The position numbers were made by a program, and so were the translations under genes. A stretch of DNA of 64,000 nucleotides from Ureibacillus thermophilus (GTDB lineage Bacteria > Bacillota > Bacilli > Bacillales_A > Planococcaceae): the NCBI RefSeq assembly GCF_042657185.1, contig NZ_JBHSNN010000002.1; one strand, given 5' to 3'. The notes below the pieces were generated by a model that saw nothing but the letters and a program-made list of their open reading frames with translations, was not told the DNA's origin and did no database searches. Each line of letters starts with the position of its first letter. The first letter of the stretch is position 1. Positions 41,604 to 50,608 of this stretch are shown here, piece by piece.

Positions 41604-41643
41604 CAAAAAAAGTAGTACAAACCAATGACTGGTCTGTACTACT
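41604..41643 (-). terminator. Terminator of the - strand lipoprotein operon
   Basis: On the - strand AGTAGTACAGACC (41643-41631) pairs with GGTTTGTACTACT (41623-41611) around a 7-base loop, followed by seven T. It is nearly identical to the hairpin at 304-337. It lies about 50 bases beyond the stop of the lipoprotein gene at 41694. Confidence 0.85.
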
Positions 41644-41693
41644 AGAGGTGGTTAGTGGGTTGGACTGGGATTATTAATTCCAATCAAAGCTTA

Positions 41694-43199
41694 TTATTCG
41701 GTAATTTTAAACATTGCACGGATGGCAGGAATGCCTGTGCCCGGGTGATCATCTCGATACGTTAACATGGGTCTTAAATAATAAGTCGGTTGGATTTGTT
41801 GACCTTTATAAATGGAAGGATATATATCAATGAATTGGTAACCCGGTTCGCCTGTTGCTTTTAATTTTAGATTAATCATTCCTTGGCTGTTGAAACCGCA
41901 AATGTATCCGATATAGCTGTTATTGTATAAAACAGCCAATGCGTTATCGAATTCTGTCCATCCCGAACCTTTAATAGTAATGACAAATTCTGTGCCCACT
42001 GGTCCGGATGAAGGCGAAATAGATACAATCGAAGGCAAAATTCTTAAATACGTTTGCCCATAAACTTCATCTCCCACTTTTACATCGATTAAGTGAGGAA
42101 GCCCGCCTAAATCATCTGGAATAGCAAACTCATAAACTAAGTTTCCATTGTCATCTGTTGTTGCTTCACCCAAATCGAAAACCTCTGGCCCATATCCTTC
42201 CGCAGTGACGCGTGTGCCGACCATTGTATGCCAATCGAAAGTTACTTTTTCGTTTTTCGGTAAACCGGAAGCTGTTAATACAACTTTTTCGCCGACAGTG
42301 CCTTCTGAACGGTCAAGAGTTACGGTTACGCCATCTTTATTTTGCGGTTCTGGCATCTTAATTCCGCCGCCTGCTGGTTCAGGAGCTTCTTCCACATAAG
42401 ACGCCGTTGTGACAGGCTCATCGGAAGTGATTTCGAATGTAAAATAATGGGTATCGATGTAGTTAATTGCGGAGCTGCTTCGGCTTAAGTATGGGAATCC
42501 CATAGCACCACTTTCAACAGTAATGCTGTGAAGTCCTTTTTTTCCTACTGCACGGAATACGGCTTCTGCTTTACCGTTTGTTGTAATCGCTGTAATCATA
42601 CCTGTGTATTTATTATCCCAGTTGACATGCCATAAACTACCAAACATTTTCCAGCTTAACCCTTCACCCTTGACAGTGACTTCTGTTCCAGGAGGGCCGG
42701 ATGTTGGACTCATCGTAAACACAGTTTCTACAAAGAAGTTGGCTTTTGCGGCCACTTCATCTTCCTGATAAATCAGAATATCGTGGTCATCCCCAAAGCC
42801 ATCTGGAATGGAAAAGGTTCCTTCCCATTTTCCGTCTCCGTCAGCTGTGCCTTCAGCAACCACTTTTTCCACTGGTTTAAAAGCTGTACCGATGAAAGAA
42901 TAATTATCTTCTATTTGGTAAGAACCAATCATGTCGACCCAAACAACTTTTAATGGTTGATTCGGCTTTAAAGAATCTAAAGTTATAGTCACTTCATCGC
43001 CAATCCGTCCGCTGCTTTTACTTAGCGAAACATTGCCGATTAAATTCATTTGTTTTTCTTCTGAATTTTTTTCAGTAGTGTCTTCTGTATTTTTAGTATT
43101 TTCTTCAGTCTTTTCAGATTCTTGGCTAGAATCCGTACATCCTGCTATGAAGATTGCGGCAAAAAGTAGGAAGGTCATGAGGCGTAGGCGATGGATCAT
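41694..43199 (-). CDS. Lipoprotein with duplicated Ig-like/IPT-TIG modules
   Basis: This 501-residue exported lipoprotein has a signal peptide ending IAGC (Cys21), then an acidic, Thr/Glu-rich linker (22-50). Two homologous halves follow (about 53-250 and 290-495). Each half has an Ig-like part with a GD/GEKV strand motif and a VDMIGS- or HTMVGT-type segment, and then an IPT/TIG-type part opening MSPTSGPPGTEVTVKG or ISPSSGPVGTEFVITIKG. The halves are joined by a Pro-rich EEAPEPAGGG linker. I do not recognise a named family; a surface binding or structural role is likely. It is the second gene of a two-gene - strand operon, overlapping the first by four bases. Confidence 0.82.
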   Translation of the reverse strand: MIHRLRLMTFLLFAAIFIAGCTDSSQESEKTEENTKNTEDTTEKNSEEKQMNLIGNVSLSKSSGRIGDEVTITLDSLKPNQPLKVVWVDMIGSYQIEDNYSFIGTAFKPVEKVVAEGTADGDGKWEGTFSIPDGFGDDHDILIYQEDEVAAKANFFVETVFTMSPTSGPPGTEVTVKGEGLSWKMFGSLWHVNWDNKYTGMITAITTNGKAEAVFRAVGKKGLHSITVESGAMGFPYLSRSSSAINYIDTHYFTFEITSDEPVTTASYVEEAPEPAGGGIKMPEPQNKDGVTVTLDRSEGTVGEKVVLTASGLPKNEKVTFDWHTMVGTRVTAEGYGPEVFDLGEATTDDNGNLVYEFAIPDDLGGLPHLIDVKVGDEVYGQTYLRILPSIVSISPSSGPVGTEFVITIKGSGWTEFDNALAVLYNNSYIGYICGFNSQGMINLKLKATGEPGYQFIDIYPSIYKGQQIQPTYYLRPMLTYRDDHPGTGIPAIRAMFKITE

Positions 43200-43774
43200 G
43201 AAGTTGTTTCCTCACCTTCGCTAGATGCGGATTCTTTGGATGCTTGTTCTTGAGCAGCTTGAGATAATCTTGCTTCTTCGCCTTTTTCAAGAATTGTCAA
43301 CTTCGATAAAGAAACGTCAAATGGTTGATACGTAAATTCTTTGCCATCTACTTCTGCCACAATCTTATAATCTAATGTACCAGTAGGGAAGTCATCTGGA
43401 ATTGTCCAGCTCACTGTGTAAAGCAATGTACCTTCTTCTCCGTGTGGTCCAATCTTCATTTCATATTCATCTCCAGTGGCTAAAACCACTTTCACTTTTG
43501 CATCTTCTACTGTTTGGTTCGTCTCTTGATCCACTACATTTGCTCGGAACACGATTGTATGGCCCCGTTCGAAGCGACTATCTACTACGCATACAGCATC
43601 CGCTTGAAGATGGGAATTAATTGTGTCGCCCAATACAACGATAGATGCTTCTTCAGTTGCAGTTGTTGTTTCTGTGTCATCTTCCTTTGTGGAATCGTTT
43701 CCATTACAGCCCGCAACAAGCAATCCTGCAAACAACAACCCTGCCAACAAATGCCTTTTTCTTTTTTTCACCAC
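43196..43774 (-). CDS. Lipoprotein with Ig-like domain, unknown function
   Basis: This 192-residue lipoprotein has a basic N-terminus MVKKRKRHLL, a hydrophobic stretch and lipobox VAGC (Cys23). After a Thr/Glu-rich linker comes one beta-rich domain (about 45-165) with SRFERGHTIVFRANVVDQ and VSWTIPDDFPTGTLDYKIVA segments, suggestive of an Ig-like or FixH-like fold. The C-terminus is Ser/Glu-rich. The GTG start follows AAGGAGG on the - strand. It leads the two-gene operon; the partner starts inside its stop codon, so the two proteins are probably made in fixed ratio and act together. Confidence 0.8.
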   Translation of the reverse strand: MVKKRKRHLLAGLLFAGLLVAGCNGNDSTKEDDTETTTATEEASIVVLGDTINSHLQADAVCVVDSRFERGHTIVFRANVVDQETNQTVEDAKVKVVLATGDEYEMKIGPHGEEGTLLYTVSWTIPDDFPTGTLDYKIVAEVDGKEFTYQPFDVSLSKLTILEKGEEARLSQAAQEQASKESASSEGEETTS

Positions 43775-44140
43775 TTATAATCCTCCTTTGTTCCTTTTAC
43801 TTTCTTCCTATTAAATTTTTAAAATTTCTGAATTTAATTAATATTATAACTTTCACCAATTCAGAAAAAAAGAGTGTTTTAGAAAAAATACCTAAAACAA
43901 AAATGTTGCCGAAGTTGTGTTTTAAAGAAAATGAAAAGGAATGAAAAAATTCCGAATAATGATGCTAGAAAACGAAAAAAATATTTATCCTTCTCTCAAA
44001 ATATGAACATTTTTATTAAATCCAGAAAAAATATTCGTATTTTGATAAAAAGCCGGTTTAAAAATATAGGAAAATCCGTGTTCATCTTTTATAATTAGTG
44101 GTACACTGTTGTTATCAAAATGCTTTGAGGAGGTAAACAA
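43775..44140. other. AT-rich divergent intergenic region
   Basis: These 366 bases separate the - strand lipoprotein operon from rpiB. A - strand TATAAT (43848-43843) could serve the lipoprotein genes but lacks a recognisable -35. On + a TATAAT near 44091 could serve rpiB. No ORF, RNA gene or strong hairpin is evident. Confidence 0.5.
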
Positions 44141-44578
44141 GTGAAAGTAGCCATTTCATCAGACCATGGCGGCAATAATTTACGTAAAGAAATCATGGCT
44201 TTGTTGGATGAATTGAATATTGAATATGAAGATTTTGGTCCGAAAACAGACGATTCCGTCGACTATCCGGACTATGCGCTTCCGGTGGCGGAAGGGGTAG
44301 CAAACGGAAAATTTGACCGCGGCATTTTAATTTGCGGAACTGGCATCGGTATGTCCATTGCAGCGAATAAAGTAAAAGGTGTTCGCTGTGCGTTGGTTCA
44401 CGATGTTTTTAGTGCAAAAGCTACGAGATGTCATAACGATTCCAATGTTTTGGCAATGGGAGAGAGAGTCATTGGTCCGGGTTTAGCACGGGAAATCGTG
44501 AAAACATGGTTGAATACAGATTTTGAAGGCGGCCGCCACGAACGCCGCGTGAAAAAAATTGCGGAACTTGAAGGGTGA
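44141..44578 (+). CDS. rpiB: Ribose-5-phosphate isomerase B
   Basis: This 145-residue RpiB/LacAB-type isomerase interconverts ribose-5-phosphate and ribulose-5-phosphate. The N-terminus VAISSDHGGNNLRKE holds the phosphate-binding and catalytic residues, and the active-site cysteine lies in RGILICGTGIGMSIAANK. DVFSAKATRCHNDSNVLAMG closes the site. It starts at GTG 44141 after GAGGAGGT. It corresponds to B. subtilis ywlF, which there follows ywlE directly; here 4.3 kb of accessory genes intervene. ywlG starts 7 bases after its stop. Confidence 0.95.
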   Translation: MKVAISSDHGGNNLRKEIMALLDELNIEYEDFGPKTDDSVDYPDYALPVAEGVANGKFDRGILICGTGIGMSIAANKVKGVRCALVHDVFSAKATRCHNDSNVLAMGERVIGPGLAREIVKTWLNTDFEGGRHERRVKKIAELEG

Positions 44579-44585
44579 GTTTCTT

Positions 44586-45152
44586 ATGGTTCTTGAAACC
44601 ATTCAAAATCAATTGTCGCAGTTGCTTTCGGAATTTGAAGAACAAGTGGAGCTCTTGCCGGGGCAACTTTTTGTGGTCGGCTGTTCGACATCGGAAATCA
44701 AAGGTTCAAAAATTGGAACAGCTGGTTCAATGGAGATTGCGAAAGTGTTATACGAAGAATTGAACGCCTTCGCAAAAAGGCATGGAGTGTATCTTGTTTT
44801 CCAAGGATGCGAGCATATCAACCGCGCATTGACTTTGGAACAGGAAGCAGCCGAGAAATATGGTCTTGAGTCGGTATCGGTGATTCCTGTTCAAAATGCA
44901 GGCGGTTCTATGTCTGCATATGCCTATCGAAAATTGAAAAAACCTGTGGTGGTTGAAAATATTCGGGCTCATGCGGGAATCGATATTGGACAAACGCTAA
45001 TTGGCATGCATTTAAAAGAGGTAGCTGTTCCTGTTCGTACATCTGTCCGCCAAATTGGCGAAGCAATTGTGTCAGCGGCCAAAACCCGACCAAAACTTAT
45101 TGGAGGCAGCCGCGCTGTTTATGAACTCGAAGAAGGAACAACTTGCCATTAA
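44586..45152 (+). CDS. ywlG: UPF0340/DUF436 protein (YwlG)
   Basis: This 188-residue conserved protein of the UPF0340 family has no established function. It has alternating strands and helices with QLFVVGCSTSEIKGSKIGT near the N-terminus and VFQGCEHINRALTLE in the middle. ATG 44586 is preferred as it gives a family-like N-terminus with GGGTGA upstream. It sits between rpiB and glyA exactly as in B. subtilis, which suggests co-expression with one-carbon or pentose metabolism but does not define a role. Confidence 0.88.
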   Translation: MVLETIQNQLSQLLSEFEEQVELLPGQLFVVGCSTSEIKGSKIGTAGSMEIAKVLYEELNAFAKRHGVYLVFQGCEHINRALTLEQEAAEKYGLESVSVIPVQNAGGSMSAYAYRKLKKPVVVENIRAHAGIDIGQTLIGMHLKEVAVPVRTSVRQIGEAIVSAAKTRPKLIGGSRAVYELEEGTTCH

Positions 45153-45240
45153 ATATATACGTTAACTAGCAGAAGTTTATGCGGATTCTAAGGGAACCTA
45201 CCCTTACTTGAAAATATTAAAATTAGTAGGAGGAACTTTG

Positions 45241-46503
45241 ATGGCTTACGAAAAACTTGCAGCTCAAGACAGGGCTGTGCTTGAAGCAATTTTAAATGAA
45301 AAGAAACGTCAACAAGAAAACATTGAATTAATTGCATCCGAAAATATCGTTTCAGAAGCGGTAATGGAAGCACAAGGATCTGTGTTAACAAATAAATATG
45401 CAGAAGGTTACCCAGGAAAACGTTACTATGGCGGCTGTGAACACGTCGACGTAGTAGAAGAGATCGCTCGTGAACGGGCAAAAGAACTCTTTGGTGCAAA
45501 ATTTGCAAATGTTCAACCGCATTCCGGCGCTCAAGCAAACATGGCGGTTTATTTCTCTGTATTGCAACCAGGAGACACAGTATTGGGAATGAATTTATCC
45601 CATGGCGGTCACTTAACCCATGGTTCGCCAGTCAACTTCTCCGGGATTCAATACAATTTCGTTGAATATGGCGTAACAAAAGATACGAATGTGATTGACT
45701 ATGATGATGTTCGTGCGAAAGCATTGGAACATAAACCAAAACTAATCGTGGCAGGCGCTTCTAGTTATCCTAGAGAGATTGATTTCAAAAAATTCCGCGA
45801 AATCGCTGATGAAGTGGGCGCTTACTTCATGGTGGATATGGCGCATATCGCAGGTCTTGTGGCTGCTGGCGAACATCCATCTCCAGTTCCATATGCGCAT
45901 TTCACAACAACAACGACGCACAAAACATTGCGCGGCCCTCGCGGCGGTTTAGTGCTCACTAACGACGAAGAATTGGCGAAAAAAATTGACAAATCCGTGT
46001 TCCCTGGCATTCAAGGCGGTCCATTAATGCACGTGATTGCCGCAAAAGCAGTGGCATTTGGCGAAGCATTGAAACCGGAATTCAAAGAATACGCAAAGCA
46101 AATTAAGAAAAATGCTCAAGTACTTGCGGAAACATTGATTTCTGAAGGTCTGCAAATCGTATCCGGCGGAACAGACAACCACTTATTGCTTGTAAATGTA
46201 AAATCTGTCGGCCTTACTGGAAAAGCAGCAGAAAAATTATTGGATGAAGTAAAAATCACTGTAAACAAAAACTCCATCCCATTTGATGAAGAAAAACCAT
46301 TTGTGACATCCGGCATCCGCATTGGTACACCAGCCATTACAACTCGCGGCTTTAAAGAAGAAGATGCGAAAGAAGTCGGCTTAATCATTGCAAAAGTATT
46401 GAAAAATCCAGAAGATCAAGCAGTTAAAGAAGAAGCTCTTGCCCGCGTTAAAGCATTGACTGACAAATATCCGATTTATGAAGATTTAGTGGTAGGAAAA
46501 TAA
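45241..46503 (+). CDS. glyA: Serine hydroxymethyltransferase
   Basis: This 420-residue PLP enzyme converts serine and tetrahydrofolate to glycine and methylene-tetrahydrofolate. The N-terminus contains ENIELIASENIVSEAVMEA. The PLP-binding lysine is Lys228 in the TTTTTHKTLRGPRGG motif. GGAGGA lies before ATG 45241. It is followed by a strong terminator. The 88-base gap to ywlG holds a short AAGGG/CCCTT-type repeat but no convincing riboswitch. Confidence 0.97.
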   Translation: MAYEKLAAQDRAVLEAILNEKKRQQENIELIASENIVSEAVMEAQGSVLTNKYAEGYPGKRYYGGCEHVDVVEEIARERAKELFGAKFANVQPHSGAQANMAVYFSVLQPGDTVLGMNLSHGGHLTHGSPVNFSGIQYNFVEYGVTKDTNVIDYDDVRAKALEHKPKLIVAGASSYPREIDFKKFREIADEVGAYFMVDMAHIAGLVAAGEHPSPVPYAHFTTTTTHKTLRGPRGGLVLTNDEELAKKIDKSVFPGIQGGPLMHVIAAKAVAFGEALKPEFKEYAKQIKKNAQVLAETLISEGLQIVSGGTDNHLLLVNVKSVGLTGKAAEKLLDEVKITVNKNSIPFDEEKPFVTSGIRIGTPAITTRGFKEEDAKEVGLIIAKVLKNPEDQAVKEEALARVKALTDKYPIYEDLVVGK

Positions 46504-46511
46504 TCGATTTG

Positions 46512-46543
46512 CCTCGCTCAAGTGGATTGAGCGGGGTTTTTTT
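46512..46543 (+). terminator. glyA terminator
   Basis: CCTCGCTCAA (46512-46521) pairs with TTGAGCGGGG (46527-46536), one G-T wobble, followed by seven T. Confidence 0.92.
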
Positions 46544-46834
46544 ATTTGCGGTTTAGTATGAATAATCAAATAGCAGAGATATCAGCTATTCAGAACGAAA
46601 CAACAAAATGAAATAAAAATTTGAATAATTCATAAAAAAATAAGCAAAATTCACGAAAAAACCTTCCCGTTCCAACTTCCGAAAAAAAGAAAATGACAAC
46701 TATGTAAATGATTTGTTTATTTATTTTCTAAAGCATGGTTTTTTGTTATACTAGTTTGGATAATGTGGAACCATAATCCCACTCTAAGTCCGAATAGACA
46801 TCATAATTTTAAATCGAAGTTAGGAGCGAACTAC

Positions 46835-47464
46835 ATGAGTAGAGTATATGTATTTGACCATCCATTAATCCAACATAAGTTGACGTATATCCGCGATAAA
46901 AACACAGGAACAAAAGAATTCCGTGAACTTGTTGATGAAGTGGCTACACTAATGGCCTTTGAAATTACTCGCGATTTGCCCACAGAAGAAATTGAAATCG
47001 AAACGCCGATTACTAAAGCTAAAACAAGAGTGCTTGCAGGGAAGAAAATCGCTCTTGTTCCAATTTTGCGTGCGGGAATCGGAATGGTTGACGGCGTATT
47101 AAAACTGATTCCTGCTGCGAAAGTGGGACATATCGGTTTATACCGCGATCCGGAAACATTAAAACCGGTGGAATATTATGTTAAACTTCCGCAAGACGTG
47201 CAAGAGCGTGAATTTATCGTAGTTGACCCAATGCTTGCAACAGGCGGTTCCGCAGTAGAAGCCATCAATGCATTGAAAAAACGGGGAGCAAACAACATTA
47301 AATTCATGTGCTTAATTGCAGCTCCAGAAGGCGTTGAAGTTCTGCAAAAAGCCCATCCAGATGTAGACATTTTCATCGCAGCCCTTGATGAAAAATTAAA
47401 CGAACATGGCTACATCGTTCCTGGTTTAGGGGATGCAGGCGACCGCCTATTCGGCACGAAATAA
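46835..47464 (+). CDS. upp: Uracil phosphoribosyltransferase
   Basis: This 209-residue enzyme converts uracil and PRPP to UMP in pyrimidine salvage, and matches the B. subtilis length exactly. The PRPP-binding loop is VVDPMLATGGSAVEA near 128-142, and the C-terminal uracil site includes GYIVPGLGDAGDR. ATG 46835 follows TAGGAG by 9 bases; a longer frame from 46763 lacks a site. A TATACT -10 lies near 46755. The 290-base region before it is AT-rich with no other feature. upp-wecB-atp order is common in this group. Confidence 0.97.
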   Translation: MSRVYVFDHPLIQHKLTYIRDKNTGTKEFRELVDEVATLMAFEITRDLPTEEIEIETPITKAKTRVLAGKKIALVPILRAGIGMVDGVLKLIPAAKVGHIGLYRDPETLKPVEYYVKLPQDVQEREFIVVDPMLATGGSAVEAINALKKRGANNIKFMCLIAAPEGVEVLQKAHPDVDIFIAALDEKLNEHGYIVPGLGDAGDRLFGTK

Positions 47465-47474
47465 TATTTAGAGA

Positions 47475-47504
47475 AAAAGCGTCCTTCAGTTTGAAGGGCG
47501 TTTT
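47475..47504 (+). terminator. upp terminator
   Basis: AAGCGTCCTTCA pairs with TGAAGGGCGTT (one bulged G, one G-T wobble), followed by TTT. Moderately strong. Confidence 0.7.
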
Positions 47505-47568
47505 CCACTATTCAAACGTCTTATAAACTACAGCACTCATTGCCCATACAGGAAGGGAGAATCATTCA

Positions 47569-48711
47569 TTGCAAAAAATTAAAGTGATGACTATATTTGG
47601 TACAAGACCTGAAGCGATTAAAATGGCGCCAGTTGTGTTGGAACTCCAAAAGCATCCAGACGAAATCGAATCGATTGTCACAGTCACAGCACAGCATCGC
47701 CAAATGCTTGACCAAGTTCTCGAAACATTCAATATTACGCCTGATTACGACTTAAATATTATGAAAGACCGGCAAACATTAATCGATGTAACGGTCAACG
47801 CCCTTCAAGGTTTGGACAAAGTCATGAAGGAAGCAAAGCCAGACATCGTATTGGTGCATGGCGATACAACAACGACATTTGTAGGAAGCCTTGCCGCGTT
47901 CTACAATCAAATTGCCATTGGACACGTCGAAGCGGGCTTGAGAACGCACAACAAATACTCACCTTATCCGGAAGAAATGAATCGCCAGTTGACAGGGGTT
48001 ATGGCAGACCTTCACTTTGCGCCGACTGAACAATCGCGCCAAAACTTACTGAAAGAAAATAAAAATCCAGATACGATTTTTGTGACAGGCAATACAGCCA
48101 TTGATGCACTAAAAACAACGGTGAAAGAACAGTATTCACACCCGATTCTAGAGAAAATCGGAAGCGACCGCATGATTCTTTTAACAGCCCATCGCCGTGA
48201 AAACTTGGGCGAACCGATGCGCCATATGTTCCGTGCCATCAAGCGTCTTTTGCAAGAACACGATGATGTACAAGTAATTTATCCAGTGCATTTAAATCCA
48301 GCAGTAAGAGAAGTAGCTAATGAAATTTTAGGAAATGATCCGAGAATTCATTTGATTGAACCGCTTGAAGTATTTGATTTCCATAATTTCGCTGCCCGAT
48401 CATATATGATTTTGACAGATTCGGGAGGCGTACAGGAAGAAGCGCCGTCTTTAGGAAAACCAGTGCTTGTACTAAGGGATACAACAGAGCGGCCTGAAGG
48501 GATTGCTGCAGGTACCTTGAAACTTGCGGGAACAAACGAAGAAAACATTTATCGTTTGGCGAAGGAATTATTGGAGGACGAAGAAGCTTACAATCAAATG
48601 GCAAAAGCGTCCAATCCATATGGAGATGGTTTTGCATCAAGACGGATAGTAGATGCACTTCTTACGTATTTCTACGAAAAGAAACGTTCATCAAAATCTA
48701 TTCATATTTAA
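47569..48711 (+). CDS. wecB: UDP-N-acetylglucosamine 2-epimerase (non-hydrolysing)
   Basis: This 380-residue enzyme interconverts UDP-GlcNAc and UDP-ManNAc, supplying ManNAc for teichoic-acid linkage units or surface polysaccharide. The GT-B-like fold shows VMTIFGTRPEAIKMAPVV at the N-terminus, GHVEAGLRTHNKYSPYPEE with catalytic residues, and LTDSGGVQEEAPSLGKPVL in the C-terminal domain. It starts at TTG 47569 after GGAAGGGAGA. It is related to B. subtilis MnaA. No other wall-polymer genes are adjacent. Confidence 0.95.
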   Translation: MQKIKVMTIFGTRPEAIKMAPVVLELQKHPDEIESIVTVTAQHRQMLDQVLETFNITPDYDLNIMKDRQTLIDVTVNALQGLDKVMKEAKPDIVLVHGDTTTTFVGSLAAFYNQIAIGHVEAGLRTHNKYSPYPEEMNRQLTGVMADLHFAPTEQSRQNLLKENKNPDTIFVTGNTAIDALKTTVKEQYSHPILEKIGSDRMILLTAHRRENLGEPMRHMFRAIKRLLQEHDDVQVIYPVHLNPAVREVANEILGNDPRIHLIEPLEVFDFHNFAARSYMILTDSGGVQEEAPSLGKPVLVLRDTTERPEGIAAGTLKLAGTNEENIYRLAKELLEDEEAYNQMAKASNPYGDGFASRRIVDALLTYFYEKKRSSKSIHI

Positions 48712-48840
48712 TTATAGGGATATAAAAATCCAAAAAATCATTGTAACAAATATCACTGCCTGCTAAAACCAATTTTCTGTAGTAAATTTGTCGATATTTT
48801 GACAAGATAATTTCGGTGTGAAGTTTTTCACTAAAACGCA

Positions 48841-48869
48841 TTGACATCAAAATTTCCCTATTGTATGCT
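48841..48869 (+). promoter_or_regulatory. atp operon promoter
   Basis: TTGACA (48841-48846), a 17-base spacer and TATGCT (48864-48869). It lies about 260 bases before atpI, leaving a long leader (about 48877-49129) with no convincing ORF or named riboswitch. The rest of the 48712-49129 gap is AT-rich and shows no other gene; no clear terminator is seen after wecB. Confidence 0.75.
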
Positions 48870-49129
48870 TACAAAGTGTATGAATATTAAAGGGTTTCGT
48901 TCAGAAATGATACTCAAACCCTTGTAATATCAAGTTTCTACTACCAATACGGTGGGAACGTAGAATGCAATTTTGGGAACGTGGAAGAGTCTGAATACAA
49001 GAGCTGAATTAGGGGAAAAATATATCACCGTAAAAAATTTTTGCCCTTATGTGAAAACTAAAAGTAATATTCCCATTCTACACCATGTTTCCATGGTACG
49101 GCAAATAATGGATTCAGGAGATTATACCA

Positions 49130-49504
49130 ATGTTGGATTTGCACCGAACTTTTGATAAGCAGAAAAAAGCTTTATTTTTTTTGCTTGCCCTATGTGTATT
49201 GGGATGGTTCTTTACACCATATCCAACGATTTTTTCCGGGATAGGGATCGGTGCGATTTTTGGTACTTACAACTTTTGGATTCTTGTTCGACGAATGGAC
49301 AAGTTTGACCGTTCCTATCGTGATGGAAAACGTTCAGTTTCACTTGGTTCGGGTTTGCGCTTTGCATCTGCAGTCGCTGCAGTCGCAATACCTATCTCGT
49401 TGCCCAACTACTTCAATGTTGTTAGCTCAGTTATTGGGTTAATGATACCTTATATCTTCCTCTTTATTGAGGCCTTATATAGTTTAATGAAAACTAGAAA
49501 ATAG
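49130..49504 (+). CDS. atpI: ATP synthase subunit I
   Basis: This 124-residue membrane protein has about four helices and heads the F-ATPase operon. AtpI assists assembly of the c-ring in Bacillus and is not part of the mature enzyme. Hydrophobic segments lie near 15-30, 36-53, 75-90 and 98-117. The ATG at 49130 follows AGGAG by 11 bases. Low conservation is normal for this protein; identification rests on size, helices and position before atpB. Confidence 0.85.
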   Translation: MLDLHRTFDKQKKALFFLLALCVLGWFFTPYPTIFSGIGIGAIFGTYNFWILVRRMDKFDRSYRDGKRSVSLGSGLRFASAVAAVAIPISLPNYFNVVSSVIGLMIPYIFLFIEALYSLMKTRK

Positions 49505-49534
49505 GTCCATTTGAAAGTGAGGTGAGTGCAAAAA

Positions 49535-50260
49535 ATGGAACACGGAGCACCGGAAGTTACTCTGCATTTGGGAGATATTCCAATCACATTTAATTTAGCC
49601 ACAGTTTTAACTTTATTAGTTACTGCGACAATTGTATTTATCATCGCGTTCATCTCTACAAGAAATCTACAGCTAAAACCAACAGGTATGCAAAACTTCA
49701 TGGAATGGGTAATGGACTTTGTAAAGAACATTATCAAAAGCAACATGGACTGGAAAACAGGTGGGCGTTTCCACGTATTAGGTATTACGCTCATTATGTT
49801 TATCGCCGTTGCGAACATGCTAGGTTTACCATTCTCTGGCATTGTAATTCATGGAAATTTATGGTGGAAATCACCAACAGCAGATCCTGTTGTGACACTA
49901 ACACTAGCTTCAATGGTAACAGTGCTTGCAACATTCTATGGCATTAAATTACATGGTACAGGACATTATTTCAAAACATTTGTCCAACCAAAATCATTCT
50001 TATTACCATTAAAAATCATAGAAGAATTCGCAAACACATTAACTCTCGGTTTGCGTCTCTATGGTAACATCTATGCAGGTGAAATTCTTTTAGGCTTGCT
50101 TGCTGGACTAGCTAGTTCATCAATCTTAGGCTTTATTGGTGCCATTATCCCAACAATGGCATGGCTAGGATTCTCAATCTTTATCGGCTTTATCCAAGCC
50201 TTTGTATTTACAATGTTAACAATGGTTTATTTATCACACAAAGTGAGCAAAGACCATTAA
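49535..50260 (+). CDS. atpB: ATP synthase subunit a
   Basis: This 241-residue membrane subunit of Fo carries the proton half-channels. The essential arginine lies in NTLTLGLRLYGNIYAGE near residue 171, and the C-terminal helix contains FIQAFVFTMLTMVYL. ATG 49535 follows GAGGTGAG; the in-frame start three codons upstream lacks a site. The operon order is I-B-E-F-H-A-G-D-C. Confidence 0.97.
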   Translation: MEHGAPEVTLHLGDIPITFNLATVLTLLVTATIVFIIAFISTRNLQLKPTGMQNFMEWVMDFVKNIIKSNMDWKTGGRFHVLGITLIMFIAVANMLGLPFSGIVIHGNLWWKSPTADPVVTLTLASMVTVLATFYGIKLHGTGHYFKTFVQPKSFLLPLKIIEEFANTLTLGLRLYGNIYAGEILLGLLAGLASSSILGFIGAIIPTMAWLGFSIFIGFIQAFVFTMLTMVYLSHKVSKDH

Positions 50261-50341
50261 TTTATAAATTCATAGTGTTATATACATTATGAGTATTTTT
50301 ATGAAAAAAAATAAAAAATTATTCCAAGGAGGAAATATAAA

Positions 50342-50554
50342 ATGGGTCTTTTAGCAGCAGCAATTGCAATCGGTTTAGCAGCACTAGGTGCAGGTATTGG
50401 TAACGGTTTAATCGTATCTCGTACAGTAGAAGGAATTGCACGTCAACCAGAAGCACGTGGGGTTCTTCAAACTACAATGTTCATCGGGGTAGCGTTAGTT
50501 GAGGCCTTACCAATCATCGCAGTAGTTGTTGCGTTCATCGTAATGAACCGATAA
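50342..50554 (+). CDS. atpE: ATP synthase subunit c
   Basis: This 70-residue hairpin protein forms the rotor ring. The proton-carrying acid is Glu54 in ALVEALPI. The first helix has the glycine-rich AIGLAALGAGIGNG packing motif, and the polar loop is RQPEARG. No sodium-site signature is evident, so a proton ring is expected. AAGGAGG stands before the ATG, a strong site matching the high copy number needed. A hairpin follows between atpE and atpF. Confidence 0.98.
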   Translation: MGLLAAAIAIGLAALGAGIGNGLIVSRTVEGIARQPEARGVLQTTMFIGVALVEALPIIAVVVAFIVMNR

Positions 50555-50565
50555 TTGGTTCCATG

Positions 50566-50608
50566 TGGCGAAGGATGATTTACATAAAAAAACTTCGCCA
50601 TTCCTTTT
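50566..50608 (+). terminator. Hairpin between atpE and atpF
   Basis: TGGCGAAG (50566-50573) pairs perfectly with CTTCGCCA (50593-50600) around a 19-base loop, followed by a T-rich tract (TTCCTTTTATTTT). It may partially terminate or protect the atpE 3' end, lowering expression of the downstream genes relative to subunit c. Confidence 0.65.

Noticed and set aside
48973..49155. 60-codon ORF in the atp leader
   Set aside because: No ribosome binding site, composition unlike neighbouring proteins, and it overlaps the atpI start in another frame.
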